Assembly (NCBI RefSeq): GCF_014656055.1
Contig: NZ_BNBR01000006.1
Location: forward strand, 248,001 to 312,000
Length of the DNA stretch: 64,000 bases
Direction of reading: 5' to 3'
Origin: Streptomyces griseosporeus
GTDB taxonomy: Bacteria > Actinomycetota > Actinomycetes > Streptomycetales > Streptomycetaceae
The notes under the pieces are model-generated. The model was not told where the DNA came from, did no database searches, and saw nothing but the letters and a program-made list of their open reading frames with translations. How positions within the stretch are numbered: position 1 is the stretch's first letter; every line of letters starts with the position of its first letter. Position numbers and translations under genes: made by a program. Below are positions 48,210-55,637 of the stretch, in pieces.

Positions 48210-48605
48210 ATGTCCCGCCGCTCCGATCTCCGCTTCCGTGCCGCCACCGCCTTCCAGCGCCGTGTCGGCAACCCCGTCCTGCGCCGGCTGCCGCTGCAGA
48301 CGGTCCTGGAGACCACCGGCCGGGTCTCCGGCCTGCCCCGGCCGACGCCGGTGGGCGGCCGGCGGGTGGGCAACTCCTTCTGGCTGGTGTCGGAGTTCGG
48401 CGAGCGCTCCCAGTACGTCCGCAACATCAAGGCCGATCCGCGGGTACGGGTGCGGATCCGCGGCCGCTGGCACACCGGCACCGCCCATCTGCTGCCCGAC
48501 GACGACCCGGTGGCCCGCCTGCGCTCGCTGCCCCGCTTCAACAGCATGGGCGTACGGGCCTTCGGGACGGACCTGCTGACGGTGCGGGTGGACCTGGACG
48601 GCTGA
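48210..48605 (+). CDS. Deazaflavin-dependent nitroreductase (DDN)-like protein
   Basis: A 131-residue split-barrel protein of the DDN/DUF385 family: PLQTVLETTGRVSGLPRPTP, then VGGRRVGNSFWLVSEFGERS and VRNIKADPRVRVRIRGRWHT. Family members bind coenzyme F420 and reduce quinones or nitro compounds. FbiC, the F420 chromophore enzyme, lies 7 kb away. GAGGAG precedes ATG 48210. It is divergent from the EEP gene. Confidence 0.88.
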   Translation: MSRRSDLRFRAATAFQRRVGNPVLRRLPLQTVLETTGRVSGLPRPTPVGGRRVGNSFWLVSEFGERSQYVRNIKADPRVRVRIRGRWHTGTAHLLPDDDPVARLRSLPRFNSMGVRAFGTDLLTVRVDLDG

Positions 48606-48775
48606 CGACTGGGAAGCCCGCAGGGTTGGGCGTTGTTGTGCGGGTATGGGGAGGGCGTGTGGGGGCTTTGTGACCTCCCGTGCGTCCGGCTGTGATCGGC
48701 ATCTCGCGCGGCTGACGGGCCCGCCGCCGACAGGGCAAACTGACAGGGTTGCTCAGGTTGTCTAGGGGGACGGCG

Positions 48776-51730
48776 ATGGACGGAGTACCGCGAGTGCCGC
48801 AGCAGAGGCGTCCTGACTCCGGGGCAGGGGCGGACCCCGCGCTGCTGCGGTTCTCTGTGCTCGGCCCGGTGCGCGCCTGGAGTGGCGACGAACCGCTGCC
48901 GACCGGCTCCCCGCAGCAACGCGCGCTGCTGGCGGCCCTGCTGCTGCGTGAGGGCCGTACCGCGACGGCCGCCGAGCTGATCGACGCCCTGTGGGGGGAG
49001 GAGCCGCCGCAGCAGGCCCTCGCGGCGGTACGGACGTACGCGTCACGGCTGCGCAAGGCGCTGGGCGCCGGGGTCCTGGTGAGCGAGTCCGGCGGCTACG
49101 CGGTGCGCGGCCTCGGCGACGGCGCCCTGGACCTGGCGCGGGCGCAGGAGCTGGCCGCGGAGGCGGACAAGGCGCGGGCGGGCGGGGACCTGGGCCGGGC
49201 CCGGGAGCTGCTGGGCGGCGCGCTGGCGCTGTGGGACGGCGAGGCGCTGGCGGGGGTGCCGGGGCCGTACGCGGAGGCACAGCGGGTCCGCCTCGAGGAG
49301 TGGCGGCTGCAACTCCTCGAATCGCGGCTGGACATGGACCTGGAGCAGGGCTGCCACGCGGAGGCGGTGTCGGAGCTGACGGCGCTCACTGCGGCGCACC
49401 CGCTGCGCGAGCGGCTGCGGGAGCTGCTGATGCTGGCGCTGTACCGCAGCGGCCGGCAGGCGGAGGCGCTCGCGGTGTACGCGGACACGCGGCGGCTCCT
49501 CGCCGACGAGCTGGGCGTGGACCCGAGGCCGGGCCTCCAGGACCTCCAGGAGAGGATCCTGCGCGCGGACCCGGCCCTGGCGGAACCGTCCGCCCCCACG
49601 AAGGAACCGTCGGTGACGCGGGTCCGTCCGGCGCAACTCCCCGCCACGGTCCCCGACTTCACGGGCCGCTCCTCCTTCGTCCGCGAACTGAGCGAGATCC
49701 TCTCCTCGGCCGAGGGCAAGGTGATGGCGGTCTCGGCGCTGGCCGGCATCGGGGGCGTGGGCAAGACGACGCTCGCGGTCCACGTGGCGCACCAGGCCCG
49801 GTCGGCCTTCCCCGACGGCCAGTTGTACGTCGACCTGCAGGGCGCGGGCCCGCGCGCGGCGGAGCCGGAGACGGTCCTGGGCTCCTTCCTGCGCGCGCTC
49901 GGCACGGCGGACTCGGCGATCCCCGACACCCTGGAGGAACGCGCGGCGCTCTACCGCTCGGTCCTGGACGGCCGCCGGGTCCTCGTGCTGCTGGACAACG
50001 CGAAGGACGCGGCGCAGGTACGTCCGCTGCTGCCCGGGACGGAGGGCTGCGCGGCCCTGGTGACGTCCCGGGTGCGGATGGTCGACCTGGCGGGGGCGCA
50101 CCTGGTCGACCTGGACGTGATGTCCCCGGACGAGGCGCTGGCGCTGTTCACGAAGATCGTCGGCGAGGAGCGGGTGGCGTCGGAACGGGAGGCGGCCCTG
50201 GACGTGGTCGCGGCCTGCGGCTTCCTGCCGCTGGCGATCCGCATCGCCGCGTCCCGCCTGGCCGGGCGCCGCACCTGGACGGTCTCCGTCCTCGCGGCCA
50301 AGCTCGCGGACGAGCGCCGGCGCCTGGACGAGCTGCAGGCGGGCGACCTGGCGGTGAAGGCCACCTTCGAACTCGGCTACGGCGCCCTGGACCCGGCCCA
50401 GGCCCGCGCCTTCCGCCTCCTCGGCCTGGCCGACGGCCCCGACATCTCCCTCGCCGCGGCGGCGGCCGTACTCGACCTCGACCCGGAGTCGACGGAGGAC
50501 CTCCTGGAGTCCCTGGTCGACACGTCCCTCCTCGAATCGGCGGCCCCCGGCCGCTACCGCTTCCACGACCTGGTCCGCCTCTACGCGCGTGCGTGCGCGG
50601 AACGCGACGAGTGGCCCCCCGAGGAGAGGGGCGCGGCCCTGTCCCGCCTGCTGGACTTCTACCTGGCGACGGCGGCGGGGGTCTACGCGATCGAGCGGCC
50701 TGGGGACCGGACGGTCGAGCATCTGGAGAAGGGCGGACGGGAGGGCCGGACGTTCGCCGACGCGGCGGAGGCACTTGACTGGCTGCACGCCGAAGCCGAC
50801 TGCCTGCTTGCCTGCGCTCAGCAATCCCTCCAGGGACCGACACTGCGCCGGGCGGTGGACCTGCTGCTGGCCGCGAAGGACCTCGCCGAGTCAGGTGTGA
50901 GCTCCCGCAGGTACGAAAGGGCCACCCTGGCCGCCTGTACGGCCGCCCATGCCGCGGGGGACGCGCACGCGGAGGGCCGGGCCCGTGTCACGCTGACGCA
51001 GGTGCTCAGCAACGCGGGCCGTTTCGAGCAGGCCGAGGCGGAGGCCCGTAAGGCGATCGCCCTCGCGGCGACCTCGCAGGACCCGTGGACCAGCAGCAAC
51101 GCCCCCAATGAGCTGGGGATCATCGCGAACTGCACCAACCGCTATGCCGACGGCGAGATTCACCTGATGCAGGCGATCGAGGCCTTCCGGGCCGACGGCA
51201 ACCGTCCCGGCGAGGCCAGCGCCCTGTGCAATCTGTCCCGGGTTCTCGCCCCCATGGGCCACTTGTCCCGCGCCGTGGAACTCGCACGCGAGGGGACGCG
51301 GATCTATGACGACCTGGGACTGACCGTCCGGCTGGCCAACGCGCGGTACGCCCTGGGCATCGTCCTGACGCAGTCCGGCCTGCTCAGCGAGGCGATGCGG
51401 GAACTCACCGAGGCCGTGCGGATCTTCGGGGAGAACCGGCAGCGGCTCTGGGAGGGGACCACCCACTTCCGGATCGCCCAGGTGCATCTCCTGGCGCACC
51501 GGCCGGCCCAGGCCGCACAGCACGCCGAACAGGCCCTGGCGACCGGCTGCATCGGCGGTGACTGGATGCGGGGTAACGCCCTCACGCTCCTGGGGAGGTC
51601 GCTGAACGCCCTCAACCAGCCCGATCGCGCGCGGGCTTGCTGGCGGGAGGCGCTCGCGATCTACGACGCGTCGGCGGCCCCGGAGGCTGAGGAGGTCCGC
51701 GCGCTGCTGGCGCCTCTTGCCGCGGCGTAG
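48776..51730 (+). CDS. afsR: AfsR, SARP-type global regulator of secondary metabolism
   Basis: A 984-residue regulator. Domains: an OmpR-like winged helix (about 22-100, LRFSVLGPVRAWSGDEPLPT and RTYASRLRKALG), a BTAD (about 100-255, LRELLMLALYRSGRQAEALA), an NB-ARC ATPase with Walker A GIGGVGKTT (324-332) and RRVLVLLDNAKDAAQVRPLL as the Walker B region, then helical and TPR repeats to the end. AfsR is phosphorylated by AfsK and activates afsS. The adjoining afsS and the nearby afsK gene confirm the assignment. ATG 48776 has AGGGGGA upstream; a TTG 27 bp earlier is less likely. TPRs follow the expected spacing (EAEARKAIALAATSQDPWTS). Confidence 0.95.
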   Translation: MDGVPRVPQQRRPDSGAGADPALLRFSVLGPVRAWSGDEPLPTGSPQQRALLAALLLREGRTATAAELIDALWGEEPPQQALAAVRTYASRLRKALGAGVLVSESGGYAVRGLGDGALDLARAQELAAEADKARAGGDLGRARELLGGALALWDGEALAGVPGPYAEAQRVRLEEWRLQLLESRLDMDLEQGCHAEAVSELTALTAAHPLRERLRELLMLALYRSGRQAEALAVYADTRRLLADELGVDPRPGLQDLQERILRADPALAEPSAPTKEPSVTRVRPAQLPATVPDFTGRSSFVRELSEILSSAEGKVMAVSALAGIGGVGKTTLAVHVAHQARSAFPDGQLYVDLQGAGPRAAEPETVLGSFLRALGTADSAIPDTLEERAALYRSVLDGRRVLVLLDNAKDAAQVRPLLPGTEGCAALVTSRVRMVDLAGAHLVDLDVMSPDEALALFTKIVGEERVASEREAALDVVAACGFLPLAIRIAASRLAGRRTWTVSVLAAKLADERRRLDELQAGDLAVKATFELGYGALDPAQARAFRLLGLADGPDISLAAAAAVLDLDPESTEDLLESLVDTSLLESAAPGRYRFHDLVRLYARACAERDEWPPEERGAALSRLLDFYLATAAGVYAIERPGDRTVEHLEKGGREGRTFADAAEALDWLHAEADCLLACAQQSLQGPTLRRAVDLLLAAKDLAESGVSSRRYERATLAACTAAHAAGDAHAEGRARVTLTQVLSNAGRFEQAEAEARKAIALAATSQDPWTSSNAPNELGIIANCTNRYADGEIHLMQAIEAFRADGNRPGEASALCNLSRVLAPMGHLSRAVELAREGTRIYDDLGLTVRLANARYALGIVLTQSGLLSEAMRELTEAVRIFGENRQRLWEGTTHFRIAQVHLLAHRPAQAAQHAEQALATGCIGGDWMRGNALTLLGRSLNALNQPDRARACWREALAIYDASAAPEAEEVRALLAPLAAA

Positions 51731-51744
51731 GACGCCTCCTGGTC

Positions 51745-51766
51745 GTTCATCGAACGTTTATGAGGG
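51745..51766 (+). promoter_or_regulatory. Direct-repeat AfsR/PhoP-type box before afsS
   Basis: GTTCATCGAAC (51745-51755) and GTTTATGAGGG (51756-51766) are adjacent 11-nt units, the arrangement of PhoP/AfsR boxes. It begins 15 bp after the afsR stop and 166 bp before afsS. In S. coelicolor AfsR and PhoP compete at the afsS promoter; this site fits. An inverted ATGAGGGCC/GGCCCTCAT pair (51760-51768 and 51821-51829) lies across the leader. Confidence 0.7.
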
Positions 51767-51851
51767 CCTGCCAGTCTCTGTCCATCGACCCGTCGCGTCG
51801 GGGGGCAGACGGATCGTCAGGGCCCTCATCGTTACAGTGAGCGCCCTGGAA

Positions 51852-51891
51852 CGCCCGTTCGGCGACCCTCGGGGGAGTTGCCGAACGGGCG
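51852..51891 (+). terminator. Hairpin in the afsR-afsS gap
   Basis: CGCCCGTTCGGC (51852-51863) pairs perfectly with GCCGAACGGGCG (51880-51891) around 16 nt. It may end afsR read-through or shape the afsS leader, since afsS starts 41 bp later. Confidence 0.6.
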
Positions 51892-51931
51892 CTTCCACTA
51901 GACGAGCTTGGTATCCCTGGGAGTTTTGATC

Positions 51932-52171
51932 ATGAGTGACGTTACGAAGGACGAGGCAGTGACCTCCGGCGGTCAGGGCCATGCCGTCGATGGCAAGGAC
52001 AGCACCGACGCCATCACCACGATGGACAGCCACTCTCCGGCACCGCCGAGCGACGGCGCCGTCACCACGATGGACAGCCACTCGCCCGCACCGCCGAGCG
52101 ACGGCACCGTCACCACGATGGACAGCCACTCTCCGGCCCCGCCCGCCCTGGACCTCGACGGCTCCAAGTAA
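51932..52171 (+). CDS. afsS: AfsS (AfsR2), small activator of secondary metabolism
   Basis: A 79-residue protein with three copies of TTMDSHSPAPPSDG (about residues 29-42, 45-58 and 61-70, the last ending in ALDLDG). AfsS of S. coelicolor is a 63-residue protein with repeats of the form T-x-D-x-H-x-P, and this gene has both the repeat and the position directly after afsR. The annotation 'sigma-like protein' is often used for it. The start is MSDVTKDEAVTSGGQGHAVD at ATG 51932 with GGGAG upstream. Mechanism is unresolved in the literature I know; it raises antibiotic-cluster expression downstream of AfsR. Confidence 0.92.
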   Translation: MSDVTKDEAVTSGGQGHAVDGKDSTDAITTMDSHSPAPPSDGAVTTMDSHSPAPPSDGTVTTMDSHSPAPPALDLDGSK

Positions 52172-52188
52172 GCCTCACCCAACGGGGA

Positions 52189-52227
52189 TCGGCCGCGGCG
52201 GCGCGGAGGGGGAGCCGCCGCGGCCGA
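52189..52227 (+). terminator. 14-bp perfect hairpin after afsS
   Basis: TCGGCCGCGGCGGC (52189-52202) and GCCGCCGCGGCCGA (52214-52227) are exact complements with an 11-nt loop, starting 17 bp after the stop. It is a strong factor-independent-type terminator without U tract. Confidence 0.8.
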
Positions 52228-52362
52228 GGCGTTCACACTCGCGGGCAGAACACCGGGGGGCTCCCGGCCGGACTAGCCGTTCGAGCCGCCCCCGGCGTTG
52301 AGCTGCGAGGAGTTATCCACAGGCCCGAGCGGCGCTGAGGCTTCCTCCCTCACAGTTGTGCC

Positions 52363-53286
52363 GTGAAGCGTACGGACTTGAGCGCGCTCGCCGACGGGGG
52401 CCTGCTGCTCACCGCTCGGGCCCTGCAGGCCGGGTGGAGTCCGGCCACGCTCAGCCGGCAGTTGCGCCGCGAGGGATGGCTGCGGATCCGGCGCGGAGTC
52501 TGGGCCGAACCGGGCAGGCCAGTCGACCTCACGCCACGACTGCGGGCCACCCAGCTCCTCAACCCCCGACTCGTCGTGAGTCACGTCTCGGCAGCCCACC
52601 TCTGGCAGATCGAGACCCTTAACGCCCGTACCGCGGACCAGCAGCCCCTCGACTTCACCGACCCCGACCTCACCTTCCGGCAGAGCCTCGCCGACGCCCG
52701 CGTGCACCGGATCCCCCTCAGCCAGGACGAGGTCGTCACACGCCACGGCCTGCGCGTCACCGACGTACCCCGCACCCTCGCCGACCTTCTCCGGTCCGGG
52801 CCCAGAGACGACGCGCTCGTCGCGGTCGAGTCCGCGCTCGGCTTCCGACGGGCAGGCGGGCAACGGCGTCCCCCACTCGTCACCCTCGCCTCCCTCTCCC
52901 TCGCCCTGGAAGCACCGCTGCGGGGCGGGCGACGGGGGCGTACGTGGTTCGGGCTCGTCGACCGAACCTCTGGCTCACCGGCCGAGACGATCGCCCGCCT
53001 GCGCATGCTGGACGCGGAGCTACGGCCGGAGACACAGGCGGAGGTGCGGGGGCCGGACGGACGCCGGTACTACCTGGACTTCCTCTTCCGGGCCGAGGGA
53101 CTGGCTGTGGAGGTGGAGGGCTACGCCTACCACGGCACCCGCGACGCCCACCGCCGGGACATCGCCCGCTACAACCAGATCGCGCGGTGCCCCGAGGTCA
53201 GGCGGCTGCTGCGCTTCACGGCCGAGGATGTGTTCCACCGGGGGGCGTGGGTGATCGAGGAGATCCGCGCGGCGTTGGCCGCCTAG
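52363..53286 (+). CDS. AbiEi-like HTH plus DUF559 nuclease-fold protein
   Basis: A 307-residue protein. The N-terminal part resembles the AbiEi antitoxin domain: GGLLLTARALQAGWSPATLS, then LRREGWLRIRRGVWAEPGRP. The C-terminal part has the DUF559 (Vsr-like PD-(D/E)xK) pattern: YYLDFLFRAEGLAVEVEGYA, YHGTRDAHRRDIARYNQIAR and RRLLRFTAEDVF. No partner toxin (AbiEii) is adjacent, so it stands alone, as most actinobacterial DUF559 proteins do. Role unknown; a nuclease or DNA-binding regulator is possible. GTG 52363 is used. It separates afsS from the repeat region and afsK. Confidence 0.82.
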   Translation: MKRTDLSALADGGLLLTARALQAGWSPATLSRQLRREGWLRIRRGVWAEPGRPVDLTPRLRATQLLNPRLVVSHVSAAHLWQIETLNARTADQQPLDFTDPDLTFRQSLADARVHRIPLSQDEVVTRHGLRVTDVPRTLADLLRSGPRDDALVAVESALGFRRAGGQRRPPLVTLASLSLALEAPLRGGRRGRTWFGLVDRTSGSPAETIARLRMLDAELRPETQAEVRGPDGRRYYLDFLFRAEGLAVEVEGYAYHGTRDAHRRDIARYNQIARCPEVRRLLRFTAEDVFHRGAWVIEEIRAALAA

Positions 53287-54201
53287 TTGCCGTGGGGGCC
53301 GCCCGCTTCTCGGCCAGTGTCGTGCTTCCACGACCCGAGTCAAGGGCGCTCCACTCCGCTGCGCTGCGTTCCGCGTCGCCTACGGCGATCGGCCTACCGG
53401 CCGACCCTTGACACGGGTCGCGGAACCACGGGGAAGAAGCGAGCGAGCGGCCCGGAAAGCGGGTGGCCGAGCCACGTCGGGCCCCAACCGGCGCTGCCAG
53501 GTCACCGCCGGTTGGGGATGCGCGGTTCCGCCTCGCCAGCACGCCGGGCAGGCTTGGCGGCTGACGGCCGGTGGGGCAGGAGGGAGAGCAGCGCGGTCGC
53601 GCGTCGACGTACGTCAGGTGGTTTGGCGGCGAGCGGCCGGTGGGGCGGGTTCGGTTCGGGGGTGCTTCTGGGTGGGGCGGCGGAGTTGGGAGCGAACGTT
53701 GCAGATGGCCGCCCATCGCGGCGGGGGGCGGGCGAGCGGTATGAAAGGTTCGCTCCGAAAGTCCTCAATCCCCTCCATCCGCTGGATGTGCCTAGCGTGG
53801 GCCGGCTCCAACAGTTCCCCTCAGCTCTCCGGCTCTCCGGTCTTCGACTCTCCGGCTCTCCGGTCTTCGGCTCTCCGGCTCTCCGGCGCGCCCCATCCCA
53901 CCCCACCCCCCCCCACAAGCCCTCCGCCGCCAAACGGCCCGGCGTGCTGGCGAGGCGCGGCCGCGTTTCCGCAACCGGCGGTGACTACGCAGCGCCGGTA
54001 GGGGTGGGCTCGCCTTGGCCACCCGCTTTCCGGGCCGCTCGCTCGCTTCTTCCCCGTGATTCCGCGGCCCGTGTCAAGGGTCGGCCGGTAGGCCGATCGC
54101 CGCAGGCGACGCGGAACGCAGCGCAAGCGGAGTGGAGCGCCCTTGACTCGGGTCGCGGAATCACGACACTGGCCGAGAAGCGGGCGGCCCCCACGGCAAC
54201 T
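53285..54201. repeat. Large nested inverted repeat in a gene-free region
   Basis: The arms are 53285-53561 and 53927-54201. The outer about 185 bp are nearly identical in inverse; the inner about 80 bp are more diverged. Each arm folds on itself as well: 53321-53345 is complementary to 53406-53430 at 22 of 25 positions. The centre carries CTCTCCGG-type tandem repeats (about 53825-53885) and two related segments containing GGCCGGTGGGGC. No credible gene lies between the arms. Whether this is a non-autonomous mobile unit or a terminator-like structure is unknown. Confidence 0.85.
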
Positions 54202-54234
54202 GACCGGCTCGCCCCAGCCGTTAGGGTGACCCGT

Positions 54235-54873
54235 ATGGGTAGGAAGATCTTGGGCGTGGGGTTGGTGGTCGTCGGCGTTCTGGTGAGTGCCGGGTGTTCG
54301 TCGAGCGGGGGCGACCGTGACGCCAGGGGGAAGGGGGCCGCCTCTCCGGCCGCCTCCGTGTTGCCGCAGAAGTTGGCGAAGCCCGGCGGTGGCGCTCCCG
54401 TGTTGGAGGCCGATGCCTCTCCTGCCGCCGGTGCCGCCTTCTCCGAGCAGTTGGAGTACGAGCTGCGGGGGCGGACGCTGAAGATGGCCGGGGCTCCGGG
54501 GGCCACCACCGCCACCTGCCCCGACGGGCTGGAGTCCAGCAAGGGGACCACCACGACCTGTTCCGTCACCTATGACGGGCTCAAGGTGGAGTGGACCGTG
54601 CGGATCGGCGACAACGCCGCCTGGTCCGACCAGTACGTGCAGTACGAGGCGACCCCGAACTCCGGCATCCTCACCAGGGACGGCGTCGCCCGGCTGCTGT
54701 ACGGCAACTACTCCACCATGGACTACGCCCTCTGCAATGACATTCCCGCCGCCGCCCTCGTACCGCTGAACACCGAGTCCAAGTACCGGTGCGAGATCGT
54801 GTTCCCGGGCAAGCAGCCCACCGGCTACGCCAGCCCCGTCCGCGCCACCGAGGCCGGACCCCGGGCCGCCTAG
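54235..54873 (+). CDS. Lipoprotein with DUF4333-like domain
   Basis: A 212-residue lipoprotein: ILGVGLVVVGVLVSAGC gives a lipobox with C21. After a Pro/Ala segment, LEYELRGRTLKMAGAPGATT, then CPDGLESSKGTTTTCSVTYD and GLKVEWTVRIGDNA match the DUF4333 pattern (Cys-Pro-Asp, then GxxxxC). The C-terminal part adds paired Cys (YALCNDIPAAAL, KYRCEIVF). ATG 54235 has AGGGTGA upstream. It overlaps the convergent 54870 gene by 4 bp. Function unknown; surface exposed. Confidence 0.8.
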   Translation: MGRKILGVGLVVVGVLVSAGCSSSGGDRDARGKGAASPAASVLPQKLAKPGGGAPVLEADASPAAGAAFSEQLEYELRGRTLKMAGAPGATTATCPDGLESSKGTTTTCSVTYDGLKVEWTVRIGDNAAWSDQYVQYEATPNSGILTRDGVARLLYGNYSTMDYALCNDIPAAALVPLNTESKYRCEIVFPGKQPTGYASPVRATEAGPRAA

Positions 54874-55442
54874 GAGTTCGCCGGCCGGGCCAGGTCGGGG
54901 ACCTTGCAGCGGGTCACCTTCGTCGCGGCCTTGCCGCCGACGTACTCCTTGACCGTCACCGTCTCGTTCGCCGGGACGTCCACGTCGTCCGTCTCCGCGT
55001 CGAGCAGCCTGCCCTTCGCGTCCAGGAAGCTGATCGTGAGGTCGAAGGTGCCGTCCTGGTCGTTGGGGTTGTGCAACTGGACGGTGGCGTACGGGCGTTT
55101 CTTCGACGCGCAGCTCACCAGCGTGACGATCGCGTCCTGTTGGGGCATCCCGGTGGCGGTCGCGGTCGCGTCCGCGGGCGCTCCGGCCGCGTCGTCCCCG
55201 TAGGTGTCGTCGTATGTGTCGTCGTGGCTCGTGTCGTGGTCCTGGCTGGAGCTGCTGCAGCCGCCTCCCCCGCCGCTCCGGCTCTTGCTGCCCCGGCTCG
55301 TGCTCGACTTGCTCTTGCCGGTCTTGCCGGTCTTGCCGCTGCCGCCCGTGCTGCCGTGGCTGCCCGTGGAGAAGCCGGTGAGCGCCAGGACCACCAGGGC
55401 CGACACCGCCAGGAACCTGAAGTTGTGCCCCCATCTCTGCAT
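54870..55442 (-). CDS. Secreted or anchored protein, low-complexity N-terminus plus FxLYD-like domain
   Basis: A 190-residue protein. An N-terminal hydrophobic segment (FLAVSALVVLALTGFSTGS) is followed by Gly/Ser/Lys-rich repeats (TGGSGKTGKTGKSKSSTSRG) and an Asp/Tyr-rich stretch. The C-terminal domain (IVTLVSCASKKRPYATVQLH, then FDLTISFLDAKGRLLDAETD and VTVKEYVGG) is a small beta-sandwich like FxLYD/DUF3426 extracellular domains. Two Cys (SCASK, TRCKV) may pair. It is convergent with the DUF4333 gene and lies just downstream of afsK on the same strand; I do not recognise it by name. Confidence 0.75.
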   Translation of the reverse strand: MQRWGHNFRFLAVSALVVLALTGFSTGSHGSTGGSGKTGKTGKSKSSTSRGSKSRSGGGGGCSSSSQDHDTSHDDTYDDTYGDDAAGAPADATATATGMPQQDAIVTLVSCASKKRPYATVQLHNPNDQDGTFDLTISFLDAKGRLLDAETDDVDVPANETVTVKEYVGGKAATKVTRCKVPDLARPANS

Positions 55443-55637
55443 GCCGCCACCTTAGGGCGGGCCGATCACGGGCCGGTCACCGCGTGGCGACCGGCCCGTA
55501 CCGGGCGTAGCGTCTGGGGTGGGAGTGACGGACGAGGGCATCGTTCGCCCCCGTGCGCTCCCCTTGGACGACGGCCGCCGTCTGGATTCCCTTCCGTGCG
55601 CCCCATACGACGGCCGTCCCCCACCCGGGTGAGGGCG

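Noticed and set aside
51932-52171. RiPP precursor peptide with repeated cores
   Set aside because: The repeat form and the position directly behind afsR identify AfsS; no modification enzymes are nearby.
52363-53286. Complete AbiE toxin-antitoxin system
   Set aside because: No AbiEii nucleotidyltransferase gene lies on either side; the protein is a DUF559 fusion that commonly occurs alone.
53287-54234. In-frame extension upstream of the lipoprotein at 54235
   Set aside because: The extension runs through the large inverted repeat, is Arg/Pro-rich without domain, and the lipoprotein signal peptide begins at ATG 54235.
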